In this document: one piece after another, positions 16,129 through 24,161 of the stretch
Layout: each line of letters starts with the position of its first letter
Position numbering within the stretch: the first letter of the stretch is position 1
NCBI GenBank assembly: GCA_021205305.1
Contig: JAJPXU010000134.1
Location: 1 to 35,644, forward strand
Reading direction: 5' to 3'
Length of the DNA stretch: 35,644 bases
DNA from: Lachnospiraceae bacterium
GTDB lineage: Bacteria > Bacillota > Clostridia > Lachnospirales > Lachnospiraceae
Made by a program: the position numbers and the translations under genes
Notes under the pieces: model-generated
What the model was told of the DNA's origin: nothing
The model's input: the letters and a program-made list of their open reading frames with translations, nothing else
Databases searched by the model: none

Positions 16129-16173
16129 AAAAAACGCTCCGTCGGCAGACTTACACCGGCAGGAGCGCTTTTC
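16129..16173. terminator. Bidirectional terminator between the glycosyltransferase and pyrI
   Basis: An A-run and CGCTCCGTCGGC on the left pair with GCCGG-AGGAGCG and TTTT on the right. It sits between convergent genes and can stop both. Confidence 0.8.
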
Positions 16174-16187
16174 GTTTACAGCAGTAG

Positions 16188-16637
16188 TTACTCGGATTTC
16201 TTTTTCTTTCGTGATGTCCGGTATTTTTCCTCACAGTACAGACAGCGATAGATCTCTTCCTCGGGGTCGGCAAGGAAGAAGATGTGATCCAATTCCTGCT
16301 CGATGGAAGTGATGCAGCGCGGGTTCCGGCACTTGATGATGTTGACCAGGCGTTCTGGAAGTTCTACGCGTCTTTTCTCAACAATCTGTCCGTTCTTAAT
16401 GATGTTGACGGTGATCCGGTGGTCGATGTAGCCGAGAACGTTCAGGTCGAGCCGCTCAATCGGACATTCGACTTTGATGATATCTTTTTTGCCCATCTTA
16501 TTGCTGTGCGCGTTTTTGATGATCGCGACACAGCAGTCCATACGGTCGAGCTTCAGATAACGATAGAGATCCATGCTTTTGCCGGCCTCGATGTGATCGA
16601 GTACGACGCCCTCGTTCAGCGCTCCTACGTTTAACAT
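16188..16637 (-). CDS. pyrI: Aspartate carbamoyltransferase regulatory subunit PyrI
   Basis: A 149-residue allosteric subunit of aspartate transcarbamoylase that binds nucleotide effectors and assembles with PyrB. The zinc site that holds the two subunits together is complete: Cys103 and Cys108 in CRNPRC, Cys132 and Cys135 in CLYC. The N-terminal effector domain ([19 protein letters not shown]) is typical. The start overlaps the pyrB stop within ATGTTAA, indicating coupled translation, and GGAGGTGG precedes it. The C-terminus ends in a basic run (RKKKKSE). A regulatory subunit implies nucleotide feedback control of the enzyme. Confidence 0.95.
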   Translation of the reverse strand: MLNVGALNEGVVLDHIEAGKSMDLYRYLKLDRMDCCVAIIKNAHSNKMGKKDIIKVECPIERLDLNVLGYIDHRITVNIIKNGQIVEKRRVELPERLVNIIKCRNPRCITSIEQELDHIFFLADPEEEIYRCLYCEEKYRTSRKKKKSE

Positions 16638-17551
16638 ACTTCCACCTCCAATAATGTGAGAATCAATGCCATGCGGACATAGACGCCGTACTGTGCCTGC
16701 TTAAAATAGACGGCCCGCGGGTCGTCGTCGACCTCGGTGGAGATTTCGTTGACACGGGGCAGCGGATGCAGCACCAGCATGTCCTCTTTTGCGAGTTTCA
16801 TCTTTTCCCGGTCTAAAATGTAGAAATCTTTCATGCGGATGTAATCTTCCTCATTGAAGAAGCGCTCCCGCTGCACGCGGGTCATGTAGAGCAGGTCGAG
16901 CTCCGGGATGGCGTCCTCCAGACGCACTTCCTCGCGGAAATCCTGGTTGTTTTTGCGGAGTACACCGTCGCGAATGTTGTCCGGGAGACGGAGCTCCTCA
17001 GGGGAAATCAGGATAAAACGGACATTTGGGTAGCGGATCAGCGCCTGAATCAGAGAGTGGACGGTGCGGCCGAATTTCAGGTCGCCGCAGAGACCGATCG
17101 TAAAATTGTCCAGGCGTCCTTTCAGAGAACGGATGGTCAGAAGGTCGGTCAGAGTCTGGGTCGGATGCTGATGGCCGCCGTCGCCGGCGTTGATGACCGG
17201 GATGGATGATTTCATGGACGCGACCAGCGGCGCGCCTTCCTTCGGGTGGCGCATCGCACAGATATCCGCGTAGCAGGAAATGATGCGAATGGTGTCGGAG
17301 ACGCTCTCTCCTTTGGCGGCGGAGCTGGAATCAGCCGAAGAAAAACCAAGTACGCTGCCGCCTAAATTCAACATCGCTGCTTCAAAACTGAGACGGGTGC
17401 GGGTACTTGGTTCATAAAATAAGGTAGCTAATTTTTTGCCCTCACAGGAATGGGCGTATCGGGAAGGGTTCGCCTCAATGTCGTTGGCGAGATCAAGAAG
17501 CCGATCCAGCTCTTCAACTGACAAATCCAGCGGGCTCATCAAATGTCTCAT
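16631..17551 (-). CDS. pyrB: Aspartate carbamoyltransferase catalytic subunit PyrB
   Basis: Catalyses carbamoyl phosphate plus aspartate to carbamoyl aspartate, the first committed step of pyrimidine synthesis. The carbamoyl-phosphate loop [13 protein letters not shown] (residues 45-57), the HPTQTL motif and the C-terminal HPLPRVNEI are all present, and 306 residues is the normal length. The start at 17551 was chosen because AAGGAGG lies directly upstream; the longer open frame to 17665 is leader sequence. The gene is translationally coupled to pyrI by a seven-base overlap. It has its own promoter (17661-17689) and a structured leader of about 100 bases, and diverges from the RelA/SpoT-domain gene. 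Confidence 0.96.
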   Translation of the reverse strand: MRHLMSPLDLSVEELDRLLDLANDIEANPSRYAHSCEGKKLATLFYEPSTRTRLSFEAAMLNLGGSVLGFSSADSSSAAKGESVSDTIRIISCYADICAMRHPKEGAPLVASMKSSIPVINAGDGGHQHPTQTLTDLLTIRSLKGRLDNFTIGLCGDLKFGRTVHSLIQALIRYPNVRFILISPEELRLPDNIRDGVLRKNNQDFREEVRLEDAIPELDLLYMTRVQRERFFNEEDYIRMKDFYILDREKMKLAKEDMLVLHPLPRVNEISTEVDDDPRAVYFKQAQYGVYVRMALILTLLEVEVC

Positions 17552-17627
17552 GGGATCCTCCTTTTTCAAAAACTCAGGGAACGGCGAAAGCCGTTGTAGC
17601 GAATATGGTTTCAAATATCTGGAACCG

Positions 17628-17654
17628 GGCTGTTCGGGAAGGTTTCCCGCAGCC
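17628..17654 (-). promoter_or_regulatory. Stem-loop at the start of the pyrB leader
   Basis: GGCTG/CAGCC and GGGAA/TTCCC nest into one interrupted stem directly after the predicted transcription start. A second hairpin, AACGGC-GAAA-GCCGTT, lies at 17580-17595. A PyrR-binding consensus was not recognised, so control by PyrR or by UTP-sensitive initiation is open. Confidence 0.4.
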
Positions 17655-17660
17655 TGCCCT

Positions 17661-17689
17661 ATCATACTCTATATCGGGCGGAAATTCAA
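17661..17689 (-). promoter_or_regulatory. pyrB promoter
   Basis: On the minus strand: TTGAAT (17684-17689), a 17-base spacer and TATGAT (17661-17666). The -35 boxes of this promoter and the divergent one at 17714 are only 24 bases apart. Confidence 0.7.
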
Positions 17690-17713
17690 GAGGAAAAATA
17701 AGTGTGTTTCGGA

Positions 17714-17742
17714 TTGACTTCCGAGGGGATTTTCGATATGAT
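17714..17742 (+). promoter_or_regulatory. Promoter of the RelA/SpoT-domain gene
   Basis: TTGACT (17714-17719), a 17-base spacer and TATGAT (17737-17742). Transcription would start near 17749, about 38 bases before the chosen ATG. Confidence 0.7.
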
Positions 17743-17786
17743 GGTACACGGGACAAATATTGCTGTTTTGGTGGTGTTACTATATT

Positions 17787-19811
17787 ATGGAAGAAAGCGA
17801 ACGATTTATATTTACAAAGGAAGAACTCACGGAACGGGTACAGGTGTCGCCTGTTGTGGAGTCGGACTTAAAACAGATTATCAGCGATCGGATGGAACAG
17901 TGCGGTCTGTATTTTCGCGTGTTTTCACGAATCAAGACGGCGACTTCGATGGCGCGTAAGTTTGAGCAAAAGGAGTACGGCGGGGAGCGCCGGATTCAGG
18001 ATTTGGTCGGGGTGCGGATTAATCTGTACTTTGATGATGATGTGGAGATCTGCCGCCATATCATGGAGCAGACGTTTGAGGTGGTGGACTGGTCGACGTC
18101 GGAGCGCAATGAGGATGAGTTTAAGCCGATTAAGCTAAACGGTGTATTCCGCCTGCCGGAGTATTTAAAAGAAGAGATTTCCGCGGATACCTGGGAGATG
18201 GGCATCGATGATACCTTTGAGGTTCAGATCAAGACGATGTTTTTTGAAGGCTGGCATGAGATTGAGCATGACATGCGCTATAAGGGCGAGGAGCTGTGGG
18301 TCAATTACTCCGGTTTTTCCCGCTATCTGAACAGTATCCTGGCGACGCTGGAGCTTTGCGATAAGTCAATGGTGACTCTTTTTGAGGATCTGGGACATAC
18401 CTTGTATAAAGATGGACGTTGGAGTGATATGATCAAAAGTCATTTCCGGGTAAAGATGAGTGATACGTCGCTCTACCCGGAAGTGCAGGAACTGCTGGAT
18501 TCTGACTCAGAGAATGGGAGCAAGCTGGCGAAGAAACTGTATAAGACAAAGCGTATTGTACTGATAGACCAGCTGCTGAAGCGCAGCCGACGGGTGCCGA
18601 TCAATGTCAACACAATTATCGCGCTGCTCAATGAGGAAGTGCTCCATGACGGCCGGCTGACGGCGATTTTTCGTAAGCGCGACGTGTACAACGATGGGCG
18701 CGAGGAGAGCCTGGCGGAGTCCCGCCATTATGAACTGCGTCCGCTGACCCGGCAGACGGTTTTCCAGATGTGTACGGAAGTGGACGGCAGCCGGATATCC
18801 GACGCGGCTGCGGATGTCGGTGTTATCTTTGATGCCTGTGTGGAGCAGATCTACGGCTGGATTGTGAAAAAATATGGCCCGCTGTTTAAGGATATGCCGG
18901 CAAGACCGACGACCTATCATGCGGATATTCTCGCTTACCATGTGGCGGTGAATCTGGACAGGCAGAAAAAACGGATGAATATGCATGTGCGGCATATGGA
19001 TCCGGATGTGGGCGGCCGGATCTGGTATTCGGAGGCGAGCCTTTTGATTGCGGAAGAGAAATTCCCGCCCAAGGTTTATCTGAATGTTTCGAACGGCTAT
19101 GCGGAGGCAAAGCGGGACGACCGGCCGGAGCGCGAGGGAGCGGGTACCTTTTTCAGTTATCCGGGCTATTACAAGCTGATTGCGGACGGAATTGGCATCT
19201 TTAACAGCATCCCCTGCTCAAACCGCAGGCGAATTATCCGGGAAGAAGGTTTACCTGTGCTGGAAGCGGCGATGCAGGACCCGAACCGGAATTTCCCCAT
19301 CGTTGTTATTGTTTCCAAAGCGGACGGCGATGGGATGATGGATGAAGACTGGCTGGGAGCGTTTCGTGTTTCCGACTTTACGAGAACGGTATGGCGCTAT
19401 GCGCATGTGCTGACCTGTTATGAGGATGTCGGGAGAAAGCTTTTGGAACATTTGCGGCAGACATCCGCCTTTTTGCCGGATGCCAAGACACATATCCCGT
19501 CCGAAGGGCGAGGATATTTCCCGGCGAGGGATATCCCGTCCGAAGGACGAGGATGCCGCCCGGCGAGGGATATCCCGCGGCTGTACATTTTCTGGCCGGG
19601 CGGAGCCGTGGATGATTTTGGTCCGGAAGATGTCGAGAACAGTAGTTTTGGCCGTCATCTGGAGGCGCGCGGAGATGCCCGCACTTACGATATTGTCCGC
19701 GGCGGGCAGGCATTTTATCACAAGATTGTGACTGATTTGCGCGACTGGAATGTATCGGCGGATATGTGGGATGGATTTCAGCTGGAGATTATGACAGAGA
19801 TTCCGGGATGA
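17787..19811 (+). CDS. Large RelA/SpoT-domain protein with atypical active site and unknown C-terminal half
   Basis: 674 residues. Residues about 25-170 resemble a (p)ppGpp synthetase domain like small alarmone synthetases. The elements are a basic loop SRIKTATSMARKF (48-59), the metal-binding Asp in IQDLVGVRI (D72) and the Glu in FEVQIKTM (E145), followed by WHEIEHDMRYK. The guanine-stacking GYRSxH motif is replaced by NGVFRLP (118-124), so ordinary ppGpp synthesis is doubtful. Residues 230-330 are probably helical. Residues about 340-674 (IPCSNRRRIIREEGLPVL, FPIVVIVSKADGDG, WRYAHVLTCYED, RLYIFWPGG) match no family I recognise. Residues about 569-595 come from a 39-bp tandem repeat. ATG at 17787 lacks a strong ribosome site; a TTG at 17760 is possible. 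It diverges from pyrB. Confidence 0.7.
   Translation: MEESERFIFTKEELTERVQVSPVVESDLKQIISDRMEQCGLYFRVFSRIKTATSMARKFEQKEYGGERRIQDLVGVRINLYFDDDVEICRHIMEQTFEVVDWSTSERNEDEFKPIKLNGVFRLPEYLKEEISADTWEMGIDDTFEVQIKTMFFEGWHEIEHDMRYKGEELWVNYSGFSRYLNSILATLELCDKSMVTLFEDLGHTLYKDGRWSDMIKSHFRVKMSDTSLYPEVQELLDSDSENGSKLAKKLYKTKRIVLIDQLLKRSRRVPINVNTIIALLNEEVLHDGRLTAIFRKRDVYNDGREESLAESRHYELRPLTRQTVFQMCTEVDGSRISDAAADVGVIFDACVEQIYGWIVKKYGPLFKDMPARPTTYHADILAYHVAVNLDRQKKRMNMHVRHMDPDVGGRIWYSEASLLIAEEKFPPKVYLNVSNGYAEAKRDDRPEREGAGTFFSYPGYYKLIADGIGIFNSIPCSNRRRIIREEGLPVLEAAMQDPNRNFPIVVIVSKADGDGMMDEDWLGAFRVSDFTRTVWRYAHVLTCYEDVGRKLLEHLRQTSAFLPDAKTHIPSEGRGYFPARDIPSEGRGCRPARDIPRLYIFWPGGAVDDFGPEDVENSSFGRHLEARGDARTYDIVRGGQAFYHKIVTDLRDWNVSADMWDGFQLEIMTEIPG
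19492..19577 (+). repeat. 39-bp in-frame tandem repeat inside the RelA/SpoT-domain gene
   Basis: Two full units (19492-19530 and 19531-19569) match at 34 of 39 bases and are followed by an 8-base partial third unit. Each encodes IPSEGRG-x-x-PARD. The 13-residue units keep the frame and interrupt otherwise ordinary sequence. Confidence 0.9.
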
Positions 19812-19831
19812 TGAAGAGAGTTTCAGTTACT

Positions 19832-19881
19832 GGTCACACCTGTAGTTGGTTATGATAACGTAAATTAGTCAAGGTGTGACC
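19832..19881. promoter_or_regulatory. 10-bp inverted repeat upstream of prfC
   Basis: GGTCACACCT (19832-19841) and AGGTGTGACC (19872-19881) are perfect inverted copies around a 30-base loop that itself holds GTTA-TGA-TAAC. No T-run follows. It may end the upstream transcript or form a leader structure or operator for prfC. Confidence 0.5.
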
Positions 19882-19927
19882 TGCAGCGTGTTTCATGAGA
19901 AAATGAGAATAATTTGGAGGGCTCGTT

Positions 19928-21514
19928 TTGAGTGATATTATAGAAGAGATAAGCAAACGGCGCACGTTCGCCATTATTTCCCACCCGGATGCGGGTAAGA
20001 CGACGCTGACGGAGAAGTTTCTTCTCTATGGAGGCGCGATCAACCTCGCCGGCTCTGTAAAAGGAAAGGCTACGGCGCGCCACGCGGTTTCAGACTGGAT
20101 GGAGATTGAAAAGGAGAGAGGTATCTCGGTGACCTCGTCGGTGCTGCAGTTCAACTACGGCGGATACTGTATCAATATTCTGGATACGCCGGGTCACCAG
20201 GATTTTTCGGAAGATACCTATCGTACGCTGATGGCGGCGGATTCGGCAGTGATGGTGATCGATGCGTCAAAGGGTGTCGAGGCGCAGACACGGAAGCTGT
20301 TTAAAGTCTGTGTGATGCGGCATATTCCGATTTTTACCTTTATTAATAAGCTCGACCGCGACGCGAACGATACGTTTGAACTGCTTGACGAGATTGAAAA
20401 GGAACTGGGCATCGCAACCTGCCCGATCAACTGGCCGATCGGTTCCGGCAAGAATTTTAAAGGCGTCTACGAGCGCGCAAGCCGCAGTGTGTTGACGTTT
20501 ACCGACACGCAAAAAGGCACGAAGATGGGCGTGGAAAACCGGATTGCCATCGACTCTCCGGAGCTGGAAGCATTCATTGGCGCGGAAAATAAAGAAAAAC
20601 TGCTGGATGAGATTGAACTTCTCGATGGGGCATCCGCTGCGTTTGACCAGGAACTGGTCAGCGGGGGTGAGCTCTCGCCGGTCTTTTTCGGGTCGGCACT
20701 GACGAACTTTGGCGTGGAGACATTCCTGGAGCACTTCCTGAAAATGACGACCTCGCCGCTGCCGCGCAAGGCAGACTGCGGAATCATCGACCCGATGAAA
20801 GAGGATTTTTCTGCTTTTGTGTTTAAGATACAGGCGAACATGAATAAAATGCACCGTGACCGTGTCGCATTTATGCGCATCTGTTCCGGTAAGTTCGACG
20901 CAGGCATGGAGGTTTACCATGTGCAGGGCGACCGTACGCAGCGTCTTTCCCAGCCGCAGCAGATGATGGCGCAGGAGCGCCACGTCGTGCAGGAGGCTTA
21001 TGCGGGAGACATCATCGGCGTCTTTGACCCGGGCATTTTCTCCATCGGTGATACGATCTGTATGCCGGGCAAAAAGTTTGCCTATGAGGGGATCCCGACC
21101 TTCGCGCCGGAGCATTTTGCCCGTGTGCGCCAGCTTGATACGATGAAGCGCAAGCAGTTCGTCAAAGGCATCACACAGATCGCCCAGGAGGGCGCGATTC
21201 AGATTTTCCAGGAATCGAGCATCGGTATGGAAGAGATCATCGTCGGTGTGGTCGGTGTCCTGCAGTTTGACGTACTCAAGTACCGCCTGGAAAATGAATA
21301 CAATGTAGATATTCGTCTTGAGATGCTGCCTTACGAATACATTCGCTGGATTGAAAACGAGGACGTGGATCTGGATCACCTGGTCGGCACTTCAGATATG
21401 AAGAAAATCCGCGACCTGAAAGGCCGTCCGCTGCTGCTGTTTGTCAACAGCTGGTCTGTGGGCATGGTTCTTGAGCGAAACAAAGGGCTGGTGCTGGCTG
21501 AGTTTGGAAAATAG
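19928..21514 (+). CDS. prfC: Peptide chain release factor 3
   Basis: A translational GTPase that recycles RF1/RF2 from the ribosome after termination. The GTP-binding motifs are in order: SHPDAGKTTLTEKFL (P-loop), WMEIEKERGISVTSS (switch I), LDTPGHQDFSEDTYR (G3) and FINKLDRD (G4). The length of 528 is normal for RF3, and the C-terminal domain III is complete. Translation starts at TTG (19928), giving MSDIIEEISKRRTFAI, with TTGGAGG about ten bases before it. No ATG fits. It is transcribed alone between the RelA/SpoT-domain gene and asp23; the inverted repeat at 19832 may control it. Confidence 0.95.
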   Translation: MSDIIEEISKRRTFAIISHPDAGKTTLTEKFLLYGGAINLAGSVKGKATARHAVSDWMEIEKERGISVTSSVLQFNYGGYCINILDTPGHQDFSEDTYRTLMAADSAVMVIDASKGVEAQTRKLFKVCVMRHIPIFTFINKLDRDANDTFELLDEIEKELGIATCPINWPIGSGKNFKGVYERASRSVLTFTDTQKGTKMGVENRIAIDSPELEAFIGAENKEKLLDEIELLDGASAAFDQELVSGGELSPVFFGSALTNFGVETFLEHFLKMTTSPLPRKADCGIIDPMKEDFSAFVFKIQANMNKMHRDRVAFMRICSGKFDAGMEVYHVQGDRTQRLSQPQQMMAQERHVVQEAYAGDIIGVFDPGIFSIGDTICMPGKKFAYEGIPTFAPEHFARVRQLDTMKRKQFVKGITQIAQEGAIQIFQESSIGMEEIIVGVVGVLQFDVLKYRLENEYNVDIRLEMLPYEYIRWIENEDVDLDHLVGTSDMKKIRDLKGRPLLLFVNSWSVGMVLERNKGLVLAEFGK

Positions 21515-21541
21515 TTCTGAGCTGCGCTGTTATTTTTTACC

Positions 21542-21569
21542 TTGCAAATAAAAACGGTTCTGATATAAT
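21542..21569 (+). promoter_or_regulatory. Promoter of the asp23-nusB operon
   Basis: TTGCAA (21542-21547), a 16-base spacer and TATAAT (21564-21569). It heads a leader of about 170 bases that contains an 18-bp palindrome and a half copy of the dispersed repeat. Confidence 0.65.
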
Positions 21570-21576
21570 GAGAATA

Positions 21577-21594
21577 AAACGACTTAAGTCGTTT
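21577..21594. promoter_or_regulatory. Perfect 18-bp palindrome at the asp23 transcription start
   Basis: AAACGACTTAAGTCGTTT is a perfect palindrome beginning 8 bases after the -10 box, so it covers the expected start of transcription. This is a classic repressor position. The regulator is unknown. Confidence 0.6.
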
Positions 21595-21612
21595 ACTATA
21601 AATAACGCAATG

Positions 21613-21729
21613 ATTCAGAACAGCAGGCCGCAGGTCTACGCTTCGCTTCGGTCGGCGCTAGGCGAACGTCCACTGGACGTTCAGCGCCGCCTGCGAGGCA
21701 CAACGCGTCATATGTCTGTGGCGGATGGG
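21613..21729 (+). repeat. Left half copy of the dispersed multi-hairpin repeat
   Basis: Shares ATTCAGAACAGCAGGCCGCA and, after different inner hairpins, ACGCGTCATATGTCTGTGGC plus GATGGG with the complete copy at 29329-29520. It has its own inner hairpin GAACGTCC-ACT-GGACGTTC flanked by GGCGCT/AGCGCC. It ends directly at the asp23 ribosome site, so it forms most of the asp23 leader. Confidence 0.8.
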
Positions 21730-21745
21730 AACGGAGGGGTATCCT

Positions 21746-22129
21746 ATGGAGAATGCAGAAGTTCATACCTATAAATTAGAAAATGATGAGCAGTTTGGCG
21801 AGGTGCGTATCGCAGATGAGGTCGTGGCGATCATCGCCGGACTCGCGGCTTCGGAAGTGGAGGGCGTCGCTTCCATGGCGGGCAACGTGACGCGTGACCT
21901 GATTAATAAGCTCAGCATGAAGAGCCTGTCGAAGGGCGTCCGGATCACGGTCACAGACAAGACGGTGACGGTGGCGCTGGCGATTAATATCCGCTATGGC
22001 TATAATGTGCCGACGACCTGTGCGCAGATTCAGGAGAAAGTGAAGACCGCGATTGAGACAATGACAGGACTGACAGTGGCTGAGGTCAATGTGAAGATTG
22101 TCAATGTACAGATGGAAGAGAACGTATAA
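21746..22129 (+). CDS. Asp23/Gls24 family protein
   Basis: A 127-residue member of the Asp23/Gls24 family, cytoplasmic proteins linked to cell-envelope stress in Firmicutes; the molecular action is not settled. The conserved core is visible: GEVRIADEVVAIIAGLAASEVEGVASM at residues about 16-42, then VTDKTVTVALAINIRYGYNVPTTCAQIQEKV. The start at 21746 is set by ACGGAGGGG six to eight bases upstream. In clostridia a gene of this family regularly precedes nusB, as here. The leader contains a repeat half copy and the palindrome at 21577, suggesting separate control of the whole operon. Confidence 0.88.
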   Translation: MENAEVHTYKLENDEQFGEVRIADEVVAIIAGLAASEVEGVASMAGNVTRDLINKLSMKSLSKGVRITVTDKTVTVALAINIRYGYNVPTTCAQIQEKVKTAIETMTGLTVAEVNVKIVNVQMEENV

Positions 22130-22131
22130 GT

Positions 22132-22557
22132 ATGATGAAAAGAAGTGAGATCAGAGAAAATGTATTCCGGCTTGTTTTTTGCGGGGATTTCCACGGGATG
22201 GATGAGCTGCCGGTGCAGGTAGACCGCTATTTTGAGGAAGTGTCCATGCCGGATGAGGAGACCGGTTTCTGTCAGTTCAGCGAAGAAGAGCAGGCAGTGA
22301 TTACAGAGAGATTTAATCAGATCAAAGAGCGGGTGCCGGAACTGGACGCGAAGATTGATGAGGTCGCTATGGGCTGGAAGACGAACCGCATGGGGAAAGC
22401 CGAACTGGCGATTTTGCGGCTGGCCGTGTACGAGATGCTGTACGACGATGAGGTTCCCGTGAAGGTAGCGATCAACGAGGCGGTGGAGCTTGCCAAAAAA
22501 TATGGCGGAGAGGATGCTTCGTCCTTTGTAAATGGGATTTTGGCGAAGCTCGCTTAA
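22132..22557 (+). CDS. nusB: Transcription antitermination factor NusB
   Basis: A 141-residue RNA-binding protein that joins NusE/S10 at boxA to prevent premature termination in rRNA operons. The C-terminal half gives the clearest match: GWKTNRMGKAELAILRLAVYEMLY, then VPVKVAINEAVELAKKYGGEDASSFVNGILAKL, which is the family signature. The start lies two bases after the asp23 stop; the next codon is also ATG (22135), and either could be used. It is followed after 107 bases by xseA. Those bases hold small hairpins (such as CGGAT-GACC-ATCCG) but no clear terminator. Confidence 0.95.
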   Translation: MMKRSEIRENVFRLVFCGDFHGMDELPVQVDRYFEEVSMPDEETGFCQFSEEEQAVITERFNQIKERVPELDAKIDEVAMGWKTNRMGKAELAILRLAVYEMLYDDEVPVKVAINEAVELAKKYGGEDASSFVNGILAKLA

Positions 22558-22664
22558 GCGGAAAACGGATGACCATCCGGAACGGGCAGGGACTGGTCCG
22601 GACGGTCACAGGAGAATGCGGATTATAAAGCAGGAAACGATGGAAAGTCGTATGGAGATGTGTC

Positions 22665-23867
22665 ATGCAGCAAAAGGTCTATTCCGTCGGTCAGATTAAC
22701 AGTTACATCAAAATGATGTTCACACAGGATTTTGTGCTGAACCGGGTCAGTATTTCGGGGGAAGTTTCCAACTGCAAATATCACACATCGGGGCACATTT
22801 ATTTTTCCCTGAAGGATGAGACGGGGACAATTGCCTGCGTGATGTTTGCCAGTGCCAGAAAGGGACTGGCTTTTCGACTTTCTGACGGGATGCAGGTGAT
22901 CGCGGACGGGAGCGTCAGCGTCTATGAACGCGATGGCAAATATCAGCTCTACGTGTCGCGGATGCGAAAAGACGGCGCGGGTCTTTTATATGAGAAGTTT
23001 CTGGCTCTGAAACAGGAGCTGGAAGATATGGGGATGTTTTCACCCGAGTATAAGCAGCCGATTCCGGCGTTTGTGAGGAAGCTTGGTGTGGTGACTGCGC
23101 CGACCGGGGCGGCTGTTCAGGATATTATCAATATTTCCAGGAGACGCAGCCCGGGCATCCAGATCATCCTTTATCCGGCGAAGGTGCAGGGAGACGGGGC
23201 GGCAGAGAGCGTCGCGGACGGAATCCGGGCGCTGGATCCGCTTGGCCTGGATGTGATAATTGTGGGTCGGGGCGGCGGTTCGATTGAGGATTTGTGGGCA
23301 TTTAATGAAGAACCCGTCGCGCGGGCGATTTTCGAGTGCCGGACGCCGGTGATTTCAGCAGTCGGCCATGAGACAGATACCACGATTGCAGATTTTGTCG
23401 CGGATTTGCGCGCACCGACGCCTTCGGCGGCTGCAGAACTGGCGGTGCCGGACACTGTGGCGATAACAGAACGGCTTCTTGCACAGAAAACGGCGCTGGA
23501 TCGATTGATGCGCAGCCGGACGGCGGAATACCGGATGCGGCTGGAACAGAGTCAGGCGCGCCTGAAATACGCTTCCCCCAGGCAGCGGGTGCGCGAACAG
23601 CAGCAGCGCCTGGCTGATCTGGAGGAGAGCTATGACCGGGCGATGAAACAGCTTCTGGAGTCGAAAAAGCACGCCCTCGCGCTGTACGCGCAGAAGCTGA
23701 AAAACGTTTCTCCGCTGGAGAAGCTGGCGCAGGGTTATGCCTGTGTCACAGACCGCGCGGACGGGAGAATTTTTTCCATTGGACAGGTGGAGAACGGGGA
23801 TTTGATCCGGGTATATGTGTCCGATGGCTATATGGATGCAGAAGTTCAGACGACAGAGGGACTCTGA
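22665..23867 (+). CDS. xseA: Exodeoxyribonuclease VII large subunit
   Basis: The catalytic subunit of a single-strand-specific exonuclease that degrades DNA from both ends. The N-terminal OB-fold begins YSVGQINSYIKMMFTQDFVLNRVSISGEVSNCK. The central catalytic domain has GVVTAPTGAAVQDIINISRRR, the conserved VGRGGGSIEDLWAFNEE and SAVGHETDTTIADFVADLRAPTPSAAAE. A long helical region follows, and the end YACVTDRADGRIFS is typical. GGAG precedes the ATG. At 400 residues it is complete. xseB follows after 15 bases. Confidence 0.96.
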   Translation: MQQKVYSVGQINSYIKMMFTQDFVLNRVSISGEVSNCKYHTSGHIYFSLKDETGTIACVMFASARKGLAFRLSDGMQVIADGSVSVYERDGKYQLYVSRMRKDGAGLLYEKFLALKQELEDMGMFSPEYKQPIPAFVRKLGVVTAPTGAAVQDIINISRRRSPGIQIILYPAKVQGDGAAESVADGIRALDPLGLDVIIVGRGGGSIEDLWAFNEEPVARAIFECRTPVISAVGHETDTTIADFVADLRAPTPSAAAELAVPDTVAITERLLAQKTALDRLMRSRTAEYRMRLEQSQARLKYASPRQRVREQQQRLADLEESYDRAMKQLLESKKHALALYAQKLKNVSPLEKLAQGYACVTDRADGRIFSIGQVENGDLIRVYVSDGYMDAEVQTTEGL

Positions 23868-23882
23868 GATGGGAGGCGGATG

Positions 23883-24161
23883 ATGGCCGGAACAGATACA
23901 AAAAAAAGAGCAGATGACCGTTCCGATACGAAAACGGAGACAGGGGCAGGTTCCACTATGGGAGAGCTTACCCTTGAGGAGTCTTTTGAAAAGCTGGATT
24001 CCCTGCTGGAGCGCATGGAAGACCGTGAGCTTCCTTTGGAGGAGGCTTTTTCCCTGTACCAACAGGGGCTGGAGCTTATGAAAAACTGCAATGAGAAAAT
24101 CGATACCGTGGAAAAGAAGATTCTTGTTTTGAATGGAGATGGTAGTTTTGACGAATTTTGA
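23883..24161 (+). CDS. xseB: Exodeoxyribonuclease VII small subunit
   Basis: A small helical subunit that binds the XseA coiled coil in multiple copies. The family core is at residues about 27-80: LTLEESFEKLDSLLERMEDRELPLEEAFSLYQQGLELMKNCNEKI. An extra hydrophilic stretch of about 25 residues (KKRADDRSDTKTETGAG) precedes it. Two consecutive ATG codons (23880 and 23883) are possible; the second has better spacing from GGGAGG. A start at a later ATG before GELTLEE would remove the extension. Its end overlaps the start of ispA, so the two are translationally coupled. Confidence 0.92.
   Translation: MAGTDTKKRADDRSDTKTETGAGSTMGELTLEESFEKLDSLLERMEDRELPLEEAFSLYQQGLELMKNCNEKIDTVEKKILVLNGDGSFDEF

Noticed and set aside
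20267-21379. Long open frame on the minus strand opposite prfC
   Set aside because: prfC is unmistakable in the other strand; the antisense frame has no ribosome site and its translation shows no domain pattern.
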